Source of the DNA: VXYL01 sp965199945
GTDB lineage: Bacteria > Pseudomonadota > Gammaproteobacteria > Pseudomonadales > Azotimanducaceae
DNA length: 64,000 bases
NCBI GenBank assembly: GCA_965199945.1
Contig: OZ241354.1
Location: forward strand, 2,542,001 to 2,606,000
Reading direction: 5' to 3'
Shown here piece after piece: positions 28,046 to 38,099 of the stretch (positions are counted from its first letter, which is position 1; each line of letters begins with the position of its first letter). The notes beneath the pieces were generated by a model, which did not search any database, was not told the DNA's origin, and saw only the letters and a list, made by a program, of their open reading frames with translations. A program made the position numbers and the translations under genes.

Positions 28046-30992
28046 AGCGGTCGGGAGTCGCGGAGCGCGGGCGGAGCGGGCGTTGGCCAGCTTGGCTCGT
28101 CGTTCACGAACAGTTGCCAGCGGGTACCGTTGCGCCCTTGCGCAACGCGCTGTTTGCGCTGTTCGTGGTCGGCATCCTCGCCTACGGAGCGGCTCTCGCC
28201 TGGTACACGCTGCACCGCTTCGACCTGATCAATATGGTCCGCGACGGCTATTGGGACGACGCGTTCTACTACTTCCAGATCGCCCATCACATGGCCGAGG
28301 GGCGGTTCTCCACCTTCGACGGCGGCGTCACGCGCACCAACGGCTACCACCCGCTGTGGCTGTTCCTGATCACGCCGTTCTACTGGGCGTTCGACAAGAC
28401 CGAGGCGCTGTTCGCCATCAAGGCGTTCGAGGTCATGCTGATCGCTGGCGGAGTGGCGCTGGTCGCCGTGGCGGCGCGCGTGGCGCGTTTGCCGTGGATC
28501 CTGCCGCGCTGGCCTTCGCGCTGCCCTGGGCGCGCTTGGAATGCGCCGCCGTGGCGGTGGCGGTGACGGCGGCGCTGTGCCTCTTCGAGTGGTCGGGGCG
28601 CTTTTGCTGGGCTTCCGCCTCGCCGAAGGCATCTGCCTCGGCCGGCGGGGCGGGTCGCTCGTTCTTGCGGCTGCAGGCGGCACTGCCGCTCGCCGCCGCC
28701 TTCGCTGGCGTCCTCGTCTACTTCGCCTACAACGGCATCGTCTTCGGGGGTATCGTGCCGGTGAGCGGTGCCGTGAAGGCTCTCTGGTCGCAGAGGACGT
28801 TCGAGGAAGGCGGCTACGATCTGGCGTCGAACTTCGATGCCTTTGTGCGCTCGGAATTCTTCGACGACGAACTCCTGACCGCGCTCGAGGTCTGCGTCTA
28901 CGCCGTGCTGGTCTGGTGGCTCTCCCGCCGCTTCCGCAGCCGCGAGGGTGCGCTGCTGCTGGTCTTCATGGTCGGCGTCTTCGGCTTGGCGGCTGGCCAT
29001 CTGGCCAAGTTGGCGCAGAACGTCCTCTTCGTGCATCCACACTTCGGACAGGATCCCTGGTACTTCGTTCCGGCCTATCTGATGGAGGCGCTCGTCGTTC
29101 CCGCGCGGTGCTTCGTTGGCATCTACGTCCTGCGCTGCGTCTTTGCCGCGGAGAGTTCGCGCGCATCCGACATTCTGTGCCTGGGGATCGTCGCGGCGGG
29201 CGTGGCTCTGCTCGCCAAAGTGGACCTCGCTGCGCCGTTTCGGTTTGTCGACACGCGCTCCGAATCGACGCATTTCGACGTGAATCTGCACTCGTACATG
29301 GGCACGTCGACCATGAATCACCTGCTGCCGGAGGACACGTTGGTTGGGAGCAGGAACGTCAGCGGTGTCATAGCGTACTTTGCGCACTTTCCGGTCGTGA
29401 ACCTGGATGGGCTTGCCAATTCCTACGGCTACAAGCGGGCAGTCTTGGATGGCCTAGACGACCCTCGCGTTGTCGTCGGCCCTTGGACTTCTTGGACTTT
29501 GAGGATTTTGACAAGGTGGCCTAGGATGTCGTACTACGCTGACGTATTCCAAAAATGGGATTGGAGCGGCATGTCCGCTGACGGTACCGGTTCCCTCCTG
29601 TTTGAAGCGCCTGCGGGCGGCTGGATTCCCCGAAGACTCGGCGGGATTCAGTTCAGACTTTTTGGCGTCTCGCAGGACGGATCTTTTGCTCGATTCCAGG
29701 AGAGTATGGCCCTCGCCTCAGAGCGCCAGGCGGACGGCACAGGACTCCTGGCGGAGGGGCGGATGACGCAGGCCTTCGCCGCGGAGTGCGCGGCGGACGA
29801 GGTGGCGGAGTGGACCTTCGGGGGAAGGGTGGGGTCGGTCAGCCATTGGACGCGGGCGAGAAACGGCCTTTGCGCCAGCGCGGTGGTGCTGCCGCGCGGC
29901 CATCTTCCTCCGGTGCGCGTGCGGCGCGCGACGCTGCGCGAGGCGCTGGCCCGTCTGGCGTCCGGCCGGCCGCCGGCGATCCAGGCGGACGCGGCGCGTT
30001 CGCGCGGGTTCGACGTCCATCTCCTAGGACGACGCCTGGTCTACGCGAAGGAGAAGTGCGAACCGATCGACGTCGAGACGCCGGTCTTCCTGCATCTAAG
30101 AACAATAGGCGACGACTTCCACGAGAGCCAGGCGGCCCGGCACGAAAACGCCGACTTCATGCTCGAGGCGTACGGCGGCTGGTCGGGCGAGGACGGGAGC
30201 CCCTGTCTGGCGGAGGTTGCGCTCCCGCGCACGGGCATCGCCGCCGTCAGTACCGGCCAGTACGGCCGTGCCTGGGAGGGCATGATCCCGCTCGACCTTG
30301 AGCGCTCGGCGGAAGGCGTGGGAGTCTTTGCGGTGGGCAGGACCGCGTGGGCGTTCGCTTCCGAGTGCGCCGCGGACGAGGTGGCGGCGTGGTCCTGGCG
30401 GCGCGTGCGGGGCGCTGACGCCCTCGATCAATGCCGGCTTTGCGGGAATCGAAGCCGCCGTCGAGCTCTCCGCCGGCAGGAGGGACGGGCGATCGGCAGG
30501 TGGACGAGAGCCGCGAACGGATCGTGCGCCAGCACCGTCGCGCTGCCGTTCGGCCATCTTCCGCCGCTCCGCGCGCGGCGCGTCTCGATGCGCGAGGCAT
30601 TGGCATGGCGCTTCGGCGGGCAGGCGCCGGCGATCAGCGCGGATCCGACGCATTCGGACGGCTTCGACGTCTATCTCGCGGAAGACGCCCTGGTCTACGC
30701 GAAGGAAAGGTGCGAACAGAGTGACGTCGAGACGCCGTTCTTCCTGCATCTGGTGCCGGCCGGGGACGACTTCGACGACGGCCGCGAGGTGCATGGCTTC
30801 AACAATCTCGACTTCATGTTCAGGCATCGCGGCGTCTGGTCGGGCGATGGCGGAACGCCCTGTCTGGCGGAGGTTCCGCTCCCGGAATACGGCATCGTGG
30901 AGATCAGGACGGGCCAATACAGGGCGGACGATTGGCACCAGATCTGGGAAGGAGAAGTGCGCCTCGACCAGCCGGCGACGGAGGGGGCGTGA
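28042..30992 (+). pseudogene. array copy 6: membrane protein copy with frame-breaking internal deletion
   Basis: GTG start 28042 overlaps the stop of copy 5. The first frame matches the family up to ARVARLPWIL near 28502. Compared with copy 5, about 145 bp are then missing, joined at a shared TGC, so translation runs into a TGA at 28566 after a short Arg/Trp-rich tail. From about 28510 the rest of the protein continues in another frame without stops: LAFALPWARLE, VYFAYNGIVFGG, VVNLDGLANSYGYKR, then two modules, ending ATEGA at 30992. The second module contains an Arg-rich stretch (WRRVRGADALDQCRLCGN) like the one in copy 3. Two membrane segments are lost. Confidence 0.82.
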
Positions 30993-31921
30993 AGCAGGCC
31001 GGGGTTGTTGGGGAGGCGTCGAGCAGCCCGGGCTTGGTCGCTCGCCGTCATGGATGGCCCGGATCGGTGGGCAGTCCGGCATGGCCGCGCCACGCAGCGT
31101 TCGCGCTGTTCATCGTCGGCGTCCTCGCCTACGGAGCGGCGCTCGCCTGGTACACGCTGGACCGCTTCGACCTGATCAATATGATCCGCGACGGCTATCG
31201 GGACGACGCGTTCTACTACTTCCAGATCGCCTACCACATGGCCGAGGGGCGGTTCTCGACCTTCGATGGCGGCATCACGCGCACCAACGGCTACCACCCG
31301 CTGTGGCTGTTCCTGATCACGCCGTTCTACTGGCGTTCGACAAGACCGAGGCGCTGTTTCGCCATCTGGGACTGCTTGGCCGACGCAAACGAAGTGGCGG
31401 AGTGGACCTTCGGCGGAAAGGTCGCGGCGATCACCGACTGGACGCAGACGGCGGACGGCCTGTGCGCTAGCGCCGCCGTGCTGCCGCACGGGCACGTTGA
31501 CCCGGTGCGGGTGCGGCGCGCGCCGCTGGCCGTGGCCGGTCTGGCCGGAGGCAGGCCGCCGGCGATCCGCGAGGACACGACGGCCACGGGCGGATTCGAC
31601 GTCTATCTCGCGGAAGACGTCCTGGTCTACGTGAAGACGGCGTGCGAACGGGTGAACTTCGAAACGCCGTTCTTCCTGCATGTCGTGCCGGCTGGCGACG
31701 ACTTCGACGACGGCCGCGAGGCGCATGGCTTCAACAACCTCGACTTCACGCTGGCGTGGCACGGCGACTGGCTTGGCGAGGAAGGGGAGATTGCGCCCTG
31801 TCTGGCGGAGGTTCCCCTTCCGAAATACGGCATCGCCAAGATCACAACTGGCCAATACATGCAGGACCTTCGCATTGGCTGGGGAGGGGAAATCCGCCCG
31901 CCGACGACGGAGGGAGCTTGA
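30989..31921 (+). pseudogene. array copy 7: mini-copy, N-terminus fused to a single module
   Basis: GTG start 30989 overlaps the stop of copy 6. The frame is open for 310 codons. Residues 1-114 carry the first membrane segment and the conserved DDAFYYFQIAYHMAEG and TRTNGYHPLWLF motifs. A lost G near 31331 and a gained T near 31360 compensate each other across about 12 out-of-frame residues. The frame then joins the middle of module half A (DCLADANEVAEWTFGG), skipping roughly 500 residues. One module follows and ends IRPPTTEGA. Because the frame is restored, a one-membrane-segment protein with an exported module could be made, but a transferase function is not expected. Confidence 0.78.
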
Positions 31922-34900
31922 CGCAGTACGGAATCGCGGAGCGCGCGTCGGTCGGTCACTGGCCGCGTTGGCTCGTCGTTCACGAACGGTTGCCCGGAGG
32001 CGCCCTTGCGCCGCTGCGCAACGCGCCGTTCGCCCTGTTCGTCGTGGGCATCCTGGGCTACGGGGCGGCCTTCGCCTGGTACATGCTCGACCGCTTCGAC
32101 CTCCTCAACCTGCTGCGGGACGGGAACTACGACGACCCGTTCTACTACTACCAGATCGCCTACCACATGGCCGAGGGCAGGTTCTCGACCTTCGACGGCG
32201 GCCTCACCCGCACCAACGGCTACCACCCGCTGTGGCTGTTCCTGCTCACGCCCTTCTACTGGGTGTTCGACAAGACCGAGGCGCTGTTCGCCATCAAGGC
32301 GTTCGAGATCATGCTGCTTACCGCTGGCGTGGCCTTGGTCGCCGTGGCGGCGCGGGTGGCGCGGCTGCCGTGGATCCTGCTGTTCGCCGTGCTGCCGGCG
32401 CTCTATGCGCAGCGCGCCATGCTGGTCGGCTTCGAGGCGGCCCTGGTGCTGTTCATGCTCGGCCTGCTGTTGCTGGCCATGTGCCTCTTCGCGCGCGACC
32501 CGGCGCACTGGCGCTGGCCGCTTGCGGCGGTGGCCTTCGCGCTGCCCTGGGCGCGCCTGGAGTGTGCCGCCGTCGCCGTGGCGGCGACGGCGGCGCTGGG
32601 CTTCCTCGAGTGGTCGGGCCGGTTGTCCTGTGCTCGCGACGGCTCTTCGCCCGGCGCGGGCCGCGCGGGTAGGGCCTTGCCTCTTGCCGGGGCATTTTTC
32701 CGGCTCTTGCGGCTGCATGCGGCGGTGCCGCTCGCTGGCGCCTTCGCTGGCGTCCTCGTCTACTTCGCCTACAACGGCATCGTCTTCGGCGGCATCGCGC
32801 CGGTGAGCGGAGCGGTCAAGGCGCTCTGGGCGCAAGGCGGGTGGGAACAGGAAGGCTACGGCCTGGCGGAGAGCGTCGCGGCGTTCGCGCGGTTGGAAGC
32901 CTTCGACGGCGAACTCCTGACCGCGCTGGAGGTGTGCGTCTACGCGCTCTTGGTGTGGTGGCTGGCGCGTGGTTTCCGCAGCCGAGAGGATGCGCTGCTG
33001 CTGGCCTTCGCGGCGGGCGTCGTCGGCTTGGCCGCGGGCCATCTGGCCAAGTTCGCGCACAGCGTTCTTTCCATGCACCCAGAACTCTTGTCGCTGTTCG
33101 AGTGGCACTTCGTGCCGGCGTATCTGATGGAGGCGCTCGTCGTGCCGCTGCGGTGCTGCGTCGGCATCTACCTCGTCCGCCGCTTCGTGGCGCCGAAGCT
33201 GCCGCGCACGGCGGACGTTCTGCGCCTGGCGGCGATCGCCGCGGCGGTTGCGGTTCTCGCCGCAAAAGTGGACTTCGCCGCGCCGTTCCGGGCCGTCGAT
33301 GCCGCAAGAGACGATTTGAAGAAGAACCAGAACGTCCATGTCTACATGGGCGTGGCGGTCATGGACCGCCTGCTGCCGGAGGACACGTTGGTGGGGTCCT
33401 GGGACGCCGGCGCCACTGGCTACTTCTCGCGTCTGCCGGTGATGAACCTGGATGGATTGGCCAACTCCTACGACTACAAGGAGGCAATTGAAGAGGACGG
33501 CGTCGGCGTGTACGCCCGCACGGGTGCGCGACTGGCGTTCTGGCGGCGGCATGGCCTCTTCCACTTCGGCAACGTGTACAGTGGCGGTGCCCCGGGTGCC
33601 GACGTGCACTACCTGTTCAAGGCGGCGCAGGGCCCTCGCCCGCGGGGTGCGCTGCAGTTCAAGCTCTACCGCGACGGCCCCGAGTGGGCTTTGCCGCAGG
33701 CCGACGGCGCTTCCTGGTTTCGGGAGAGGATGACCCCCCACCTCGAGCCCCAGGCGGACGGCATCGGGCTCCTGGTGGTGGGCCGCACCGCGCAGGCGTT
33801 CGCCTGGGACTGCACGGCCGACGCGAACGAAGTGGCGGAGTGGACCTTCGGCGGCAAGTTCGGGGCGGTCAGCGACTGGACGCAAACGGCGAACGGCCTG
33901 TGCAGCAGCCACACTCTGCTGCCGCACGGGCATCTTGACCCGGTGCGGGTGCGGCGCGCGCCGCTGGCCGAGGCGGTGGCGGCTCTGGTTGGGGGCCGGC
34001 CGCCGGCGATCCGGGCGGACTCGGCGCATCAGCGTGGATTCGACGTCTATGTCGTGGAAGACTCTTTGGTCTACGTGAAGGCGGCGTGCGAACAGGCGGA
34101 CGCCGAGACGTCGTTCTTCCTGCATCTGGTGCCGGCCGGAGACGACTTCGACGACGGCCGCGAGGCGCATGGCTTCAACAGCCTCGACTTCATGCTCAAA
34201 TATCATGGCGATTGGTTCGGCGAAAGCGGGGAAGGCCCGTGCCTGGCCGAGGCGCAGCTTCCGGACTACGGCATCGCCAGGATCAGAACCGGCCAGTACA
34301 TGCCGGACCTTCGCACTACCTGGGCAGGGGAAATCCACGGTGCTTCCTGGTTTTGGGAAAGGATGGCGCCCCACCTCGAGCCCCAGGGGGACGGCGTCGG
34401 GCTCCTGGTGAGGGGCCGCACCGCGGAGGCGTTCGCCTGGGACTGCACGGCCGACGAGAACGACATGGCCGAGTGGACCTTCGGCGGAAGGGTCGAGGCA
34501 GTCAGCGACTGGACGCAGAGGCGGACCGGGGTGTGCAGCAGCGACATCCTGCTGCCGGACGGGCATCTTGACCCGGTGCGGGTGCGGCGCGCGCCGCTGG
34601 CCGAGGCGGTGGCGGCTCTGGTTGGAGGCCAGCCACCGGCGATCCGGGCGGACTCGGCGCATCAGCGTGGATTCGACGTCTATGTCGCGGAAGACGCTTT
34701 GGTCTACGTGAAGGCGGCGTGCGAACAGGTGGACGCCGAGACGCCGTTCTACCTGCATCTGGTGCCGGTCGGAGACGACTTCGACGATGGCCGCAAGGCG
34801 CATGGCTTCAACAACCTCGACTTCATGCTCGAACACTACGGCGAATGGTTCGGCGAGGAAAGGGGAGTCGGCCCATGCCTGGCCGAGGTGCCGCTTCCAG

Positions 34901-35436
34901 ACTACGGCATCGCCGAGATCAGGACGGGCCAGTACAGGATGGACGATTTCCGCCACATCTGGGCAGGGCGCGTGCGCTCCGACCCGCGGCCAACGGAGGA
35001 GGAGGCGGTTCGCGCGCGGCGGGCCCTGCGGGAGGCGTTGGCATCGCGAGTCGGCGGACGCTCGCCGGCGATTCGCGCGGATGCGGCGCATCCGCGCGGG
35101 TTCGACGTCTACCTTCTGGAAGACGCCTTGGTCTACGCGAAGGAGAGGTGCGACCGGATCGACGTCGAGACGCCGTTCTTCCTGCACGTCGTGCCGGCTG
35201 GCGACGACTTCGACGACGGCCGCGAGGCGCATGGCTTCAACAACCACGACTTCCTGCTCGAACGCCACGGCGATCGGTTCGGCGAGGAGAGGGGAGGCGG
35301 CCCATGCCTGGTCGAAGTTCCGCTTCCGGACTACGGCATCGCCGAGATCAGGACGGGACAGTACAGGCTGGACGACCTGCGCCGGATCTGGGAAGGAGAA
35401 GTGCGCCCCGACCAGCCGACGACGGAGGGAGCTTGA
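31918..35436 (+). CDS. array copy 8: full-length GT-C-like membrane protein with two and a half modules
   Basis: The longest copy, 1172 residues. TTG start 31918 overlaps the stop of copy 7 with GGAGGGAGC upstream. The first membrane segment is residues 36-58. D72-D73 lies in YDDPFYYYQIAYHMAEG; copies otherwise read DDAF or DDAY. TRTNGYHPLW is at about 97-106, and the last conserved part of the membrane half is VMNLDGLANSYDYKEA near 507-522. Module 1 begins at 33709 (ASWFRERMTPHLEPQADG) and module 2 at 34342 (ASWFWERMAPHLEPQGDG), exactly 633 bp apart. A half-module B from about 35008 completes it. This is the best reference sequence for the family. Confidence 0.87.
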   Translation: MTQYGIAERASVGHWPRWLVVHERLPGGALAPLRNAPFALFVVGILGYGAAFAWYMLDRFDLLNLLRDGNYDDPFYYYQIAYHMAEGRFSTFDGGLTRTNGYHPLWLFLLTPFYWVFDKTEALFAIKAFEIMLLTAGVALVAVAARVARLPWILLFAVLPALYAQRAMLVGFEAALVLFMLGLLLLAMCLFARDPAHWRWPLAAVAFALPWARLECAAVAVAATAALGFLEWSGRLSCARDGSSPGAGRAGRALPLAGAFFRLLRLHAAVPLAGAFAGVLVYFAYNGIVFGGIAPVSGAVKALWAQGGWEQEGYGLAESVAAFARLEAFDGELLTALEVCVYALLVWWLARGFRSREDALLLAFAAGVVGLAAGHLAKFAHSVLSMHPELLSLFEWHFVPAYLMEALVVPLRCCVGIYLVRRFVAPKLPRTADVLRLAAIAAAVAVLAAKVDFAAPFRAVDAARDDLKKNQNVHVYMGVAVMDRLLPEDTLVGSWDAGATGYFSRLPVMNLDGLANSYDYKEAIEEDGVGVYARTGARLAFWRRHGLFHFGNVYSGGAPGADVHYLFKAAQGPRPRGALQFKLYRDGPEWALPQADGASWFRERMTPHLEPQADGIGLLVVGRTAQAFAWDCTADANEVAEWTFGGKFGAVSDWTQTANGLCSSHTLLPHGHLDPVRVRRAPLAEAVAALVGGRPPAIRADSAHQRGFDVYVVEDSLVYVKAACEQADAETSFFLHLVPAGDDFDDGREAHGFNSLDFMLKYHGDWFGESGEGPCLAEAQLPDYGIARIRTGQYMPDLRTTWAGEIHGASWFWERMAPHLEPQGDGVGLLVRGRTAEAFAWDCTADENDMAEWTFGGRVEAVSDWTQRRTGVCSSDILLPDGHLDPVRVRRAPLAEAVAALVGGQPPAIRADSAHQRGFDVYVAEDALVYVKAACEQVDAETPFYLHLVPVGDDFDDGRKAHGFNNLDFMLEHYGEWFGEERGVGPCLAEVPLPDYGIAEIRTGQYRMDDFRHIWAGRVRSDPRPTEEEAVRARRALREALASRVGGRSPAIRADAAHPRGFDVYLLEDALVYAKERCDRIDVETPFFLHVVPAGDDFDDGREAHGFNNHDFLLERHGDRFGEERGGGPCLVEVPLPDYGIAEIRTGQYRLDDLRRIWEGEVRPDQPTTEGA
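33709..34341 (+). repeat. 633-bp C-terminal module, first unit of copy 8
   Basis: This unit encodes 211 residues from ASWFRERMTPHLEPQ to WAGEIHG. Four cysteines mark two halves: C in FAWDCTADANEVAEW and in GLCSSHTLLPHGH (half A); C in VKAACEQADAETS and in GPCLAEAQLPDYG (half B). The next unit starts at 34342 with the same reading frame. Copy 9 has the same spacing (36378 to 37011). Confidence 0.85.
34342..34985 (+). repeat. C-terminal module, second unit of copy 8
   Basis: This second unit in tandem begins ASWFWERMAPHLEPQGDG and ends near IRTGQYRMDDFRHIWAGR. It is almost identical at DNA level to the unit at 37011-37640 in copy 9, which indicates very recent duplication or gene conversion between the two genes. 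The four cysteines are conserved. Confidence 0.85.
35008..35436 (+). repeat. half-module B shared by copies 3, 8 and 9
   Basis: This is a half-module from RARRALREALASRVGGR to the stop. Nearly identical blocks end copy 3 (about 23325-23757) and copy 9 (about 37672-38099), and the similarity runs across the stop/start junction into the next gene. Only the second cysteine pair is present, so half B can exist without half A. Confidence 0.85.
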
Positions 35437-38099
35437 CGCAGTACGGAATCGCGGAGCGCGCGTCGGTCGGTCACTGGCCGCGTTGGCTCGTCGTTCACGA
35501 ACGGTTGCCAGCGGGTACCGTTGCACCCTTGCACAACGCGCTGTTTGCGCTGTTCGTGGTCGGCGTCCTCGCCTACGGAGCGGCGCTCGCCTGGTACACG
35601 CTGGACCGCTTCGACCTGATCAATATGATCCGCGACGGCTATCGGGACGACGCGTTCTACTACTTCCAGATCGCCCATCACATGGCCGAGGGGCGGTTCT
35701 CGACCTTCGACGGCGGCATCACGCGCACCAACGGCTACCACCCGCTGTGGCTGTTCCTGATCACGCCGTTCTACTGGGCGTTCGACAAGACCGAGGCGCT
35801 GTTCGCCATCAAGGCGTTCGAGGTCATGCTGATCGCTGGCGGAGTGGCATTGGTCGCCGTCGCGGCGCGCGTGGCGCGGCTGCCGTGGATCCTGCTGTTC
35901 GCGGTGCTGCCGACGCTCTGTGCGCAGGACGGGATGCTCTACGGACTGGAGGCCGCCCTGGTGCTCTTCATGCTCGGGGCGCTGATGCTGGCCGCGTGCC
36001 TCTTCGCGCGCGGCCCTGTGCGCTGGCGGTGGCCGCTTGCCGCGCTGGCCTTCGCGCTGCCCTGGGCGCGCCTGGAATGCGCCGCCGTGGCGGTGGCAGT
36101 GGCGGCCGCGCTGTGCCTCTTCGAGTGGTCGGGGCGCTTTTGCCGGGCTTCCGCCTCGCCGAAGGCATCTGCCTCGGCCGGCGGGGCGGGTCGCTCGTTC
36201 TTGCGGCGGCATGGCCTCTTCCACTTCGGCAATGTGTACAGTGGCACTGTCTCGGGTGCCGACATGCACTACCTGTTCAAGGCGGCGCAGGGCTCTCGCC
36301 CGCGAGACGCGCTGCAGTTCAAGCTCTACCGCAACGCCCCCCCCCCCCCCCGAGTGGGCTTGCCGCAGGCCGACGGCGCTTCCTGGTTTCGGGACAGGAT
36401 TGTCCCCCACCTCGAGCCCCAGGCGGACGGCATCGGGCTCCTGGTGGAGGGCAGGACCGCGCAGGCGTTCGCCTGGGACTGCACGGCCGACGCGAACGAA
36501 GTGGCGGAGTGGACCATCGGCGGAAGGGTCGGGGCGGTCAGCGACTGGACGCAGACGGCGGACGGCCTGTGCAGCAGCCACACTCTGCTGCCGCACGGGC
36601 ATCTTGACCCGGTGCGGGTGCGGCGCGCGCCGCTGGCCGAGGCGGTGGCGGCTCTGGTTGGGGGCCGGCCGCCGGCGATCCGGGCGGACTCGGCGCATCA
36701 GCGTGGATTCGACGTCTATGTCGTGGAAGACGCCTTGGTCTACGTGAAGGCGGCGTGCGAACAGGTGGACGCCGAGACGCCGTTCTTCCTGCATCTGGTG
36801 CCGGCCGGAGACGACTTCGACGACGGCCGCGAGGCGCATGGCTTCAACAGACTCGACTTCCTGCTCAAATATCATGGCGATTGGTTCGGCGAAAGCGGGG
36901 AAGGCCCGTGCCTGGCCGAGGCGCAGCTTCCGGACTACGGCATCGCCAGGATCAGAACCGGCCAGTACATGCAGGACCCTCGCACTAATTGGGCAGGGGA
37001 AATCCACGGTGCTTCCTGGTTTTGGGAAAGGATGGCGCCCCACCTCGAGCCCCAGGGGGACGGCGTCGGGCTCCTGGTGAGGGGCCGCACCGCGGAGGCG
37101 TTCGCCTGGGACTGCACGGCCGACGAGAACGACATGGCCGAGTGGACCTTCGGCGGAAGGGTCGAGGCAGTCAGCGACTGGACGCAGAGGCGGACCGGGG
37201 TGTGCAGCAGCGACATCCTGCTGCCGGACGGGCATCTTGACCCGGTGCGGGTGCGGCGCGCGCCGCTGGCCGAGGCGGTGGCGGCTCTGGTTGGGGGCCG
37301 ACCGCCGGCGATCCGGGCGGACTCGGCGCATCAGCGTGGATTCGACGTCTATGTCGCGGAAGACGCTTTGGTCTACGTGAAGGCGGCGTGCGAACAGGTG
37401 GACGCCGAGACGTCGTTCTTCCTGCATCTGGTGCCGGTCGGAGACGACTTCGACGATGGCCGCGAGGTGCATGGCTTCAACAACCTCGACTTCCTGCTCG
37501 AACACTACGGCGAATGGTTCGGCGAGGAAAGGGGAGTCGGCCCATGCCTGGCCGAGGTGCCGCTTCCAGACTACGGCATCGCCGAGATCAGGACGGGCCA
37601 GTACAGGATGGACCGCCACATCTGGTCAGGGCGCGCGCGCCCCGACCTGCGGCCAACGGAGGAGGCGGCGGTTCGCGCGCGGCGGGCCCTGCGGGAGGCG
37701 TTGGCATCGCGAGTCGGCGGACGCTCGCCGGCGATTCGCGCGGATGCGGCGCGTCCGCGCGGGTTCGACGTCTATCTTCTGGAAGACGCCTTGGTCTACG
37801 CGAAGGAGAGGTGCGACCGGATCGACGTCGAGACGCCGTTCTTCCTGCACGTCGTGCCGGCTGGCGACGACTTCGACGACGGCCGCGAGGCGCATGGCTT
37901 CAACAACCACGACTTCCTGCTCGAACGCCACGGCGATCGGTTCGGCGAGGAGAGGGGAGGCGGCCCATGCCTGGTCGAAGTTCCGCTTCCGGACTACGGC
38001 ATCGCCGAGATCAGGACGGGACAGTACAGGCTGGACGACCTGCGCCGGATCTGGGAAGGAGAAGTGCGCCCCGACCAGCCGACGACGGAGGGAGCTTGA
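35433..38099 (+). CDS. array copy 9: membrane domain deleted in frame, two and a half modules, C15 tract
   Basis: The frame encodes 888 residues from TTG 35433 (TTGA overlap). The first ~255 residues match the family (DDAFYYFQIAHHMAEG, TRTNGYHPLWLF). Then SFLR joins RHGLFHFGNVYSG, removing about 280 residues and several membrane segments relative to copy 8. Just before the modules lies a run of 15 C (36337-36351), where other copies have four; a single T lost shortly after restores the frame. A change of one C would disconnect all modules. The modules and the final half-module are nearly identical to those of copy 8. It may still be expressed, but the membrane part is crippled. Confidence 0.8.
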   Translation: MTQYGIAERASVGHWPRWLVVHERLPAGTVAPLHNALFALFVVGVLAYGAALAWYTLDRFDLINMIRDGYRDDAFYYFQIAHHMAEGRFSTFDGGITRTNGYHPLWLFLITPFYWAFDKTEALFAIKAFEVMLIAGGVALVAVAARVARLPWILLFAVLPTLCAQDGMLYGLEAALVLFMLGALMLAACLFARGPVRWRWPLAALAFALPWARLECAAVAVAVAAALCLFEWSGRFCRASASPKASASAGGAGRSFLRRHGLFHFGNVYSGTVSGADMHYLFKAAQGSRPRDALQFKLYRNAPPPPRVGLPQADGASWFRDRIVPHLEPQADGIGLLVEGRTAQAFAWDCTADANEVAEWTIGGRVGAVSDWTQTADGLCSSHTLLPHGHLDPVRVRRAPLAEAVAALVGGRPPAIRADSAHQRGFDVYVVEDALVYVKAACEQVDAETPFFLHLVPAGDDFDDGREAHGFNRLDFLLKYHGDWFGESGEGPCLAEAQLPDYGIARIRTGQYMQDPRTNWAGEIHGASWFWERMAPHLEPQGDGVGLLVRGRTAEAFAWDCTADENDMAEWTFGGRVEAVSDWTQRRTGVCSSDILLPDGHLDPVRVRRAPLAEAVAALVGGRPPAIRADSAHQRGFDVYVAEDALVYVKAACEQVDAETSFFLHLVPVGDDFDDGREVHGFNNLDFLLEHYGEWFGEERGVGPCLAEVPLPDYGIAEIRTGQYRMDRHIWSGRARPDLRPTEEAAVRARRALREALASRVGGRSPAIRADAARPRGFDVYLLEDALVYAKERCDRIDVETPFFLHVVPAGDDFDDGREAHGFNNHDFLLERHGDRFGEERGGGPCLVEVPLPDYGIAEIRTGQYRLDDLRRIWEGEVRPDQPTTEGA
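36337..36351 (+). repeat. C15 homopolymer tract, candidate slippage site
   Basis: Fifteen consecutive C residues inside copy 9, coding P-P-P-P. The equivalent site in copies 8 and 10 has only four C. The tract sits between the membrane part and the modules, so gain or loss of one C would switch the modules out of frame. Long poly-C tracts inside surface-protein or glycosyltransferase genes are a known basis of phase variation. The alternative is a sequencing or assembly artefact at a homopolymer. Confidence 0.85.

Noticed and set aside
31627..35526. Long minus-strand open frames across the array, up to 1299 codons
   Set aside because: They mirror the plus-strand repeats, are rich in Arg, His, Gln and Ala, lack starts and ribosome binding sites, and recur only because the plus-strand genes recur.
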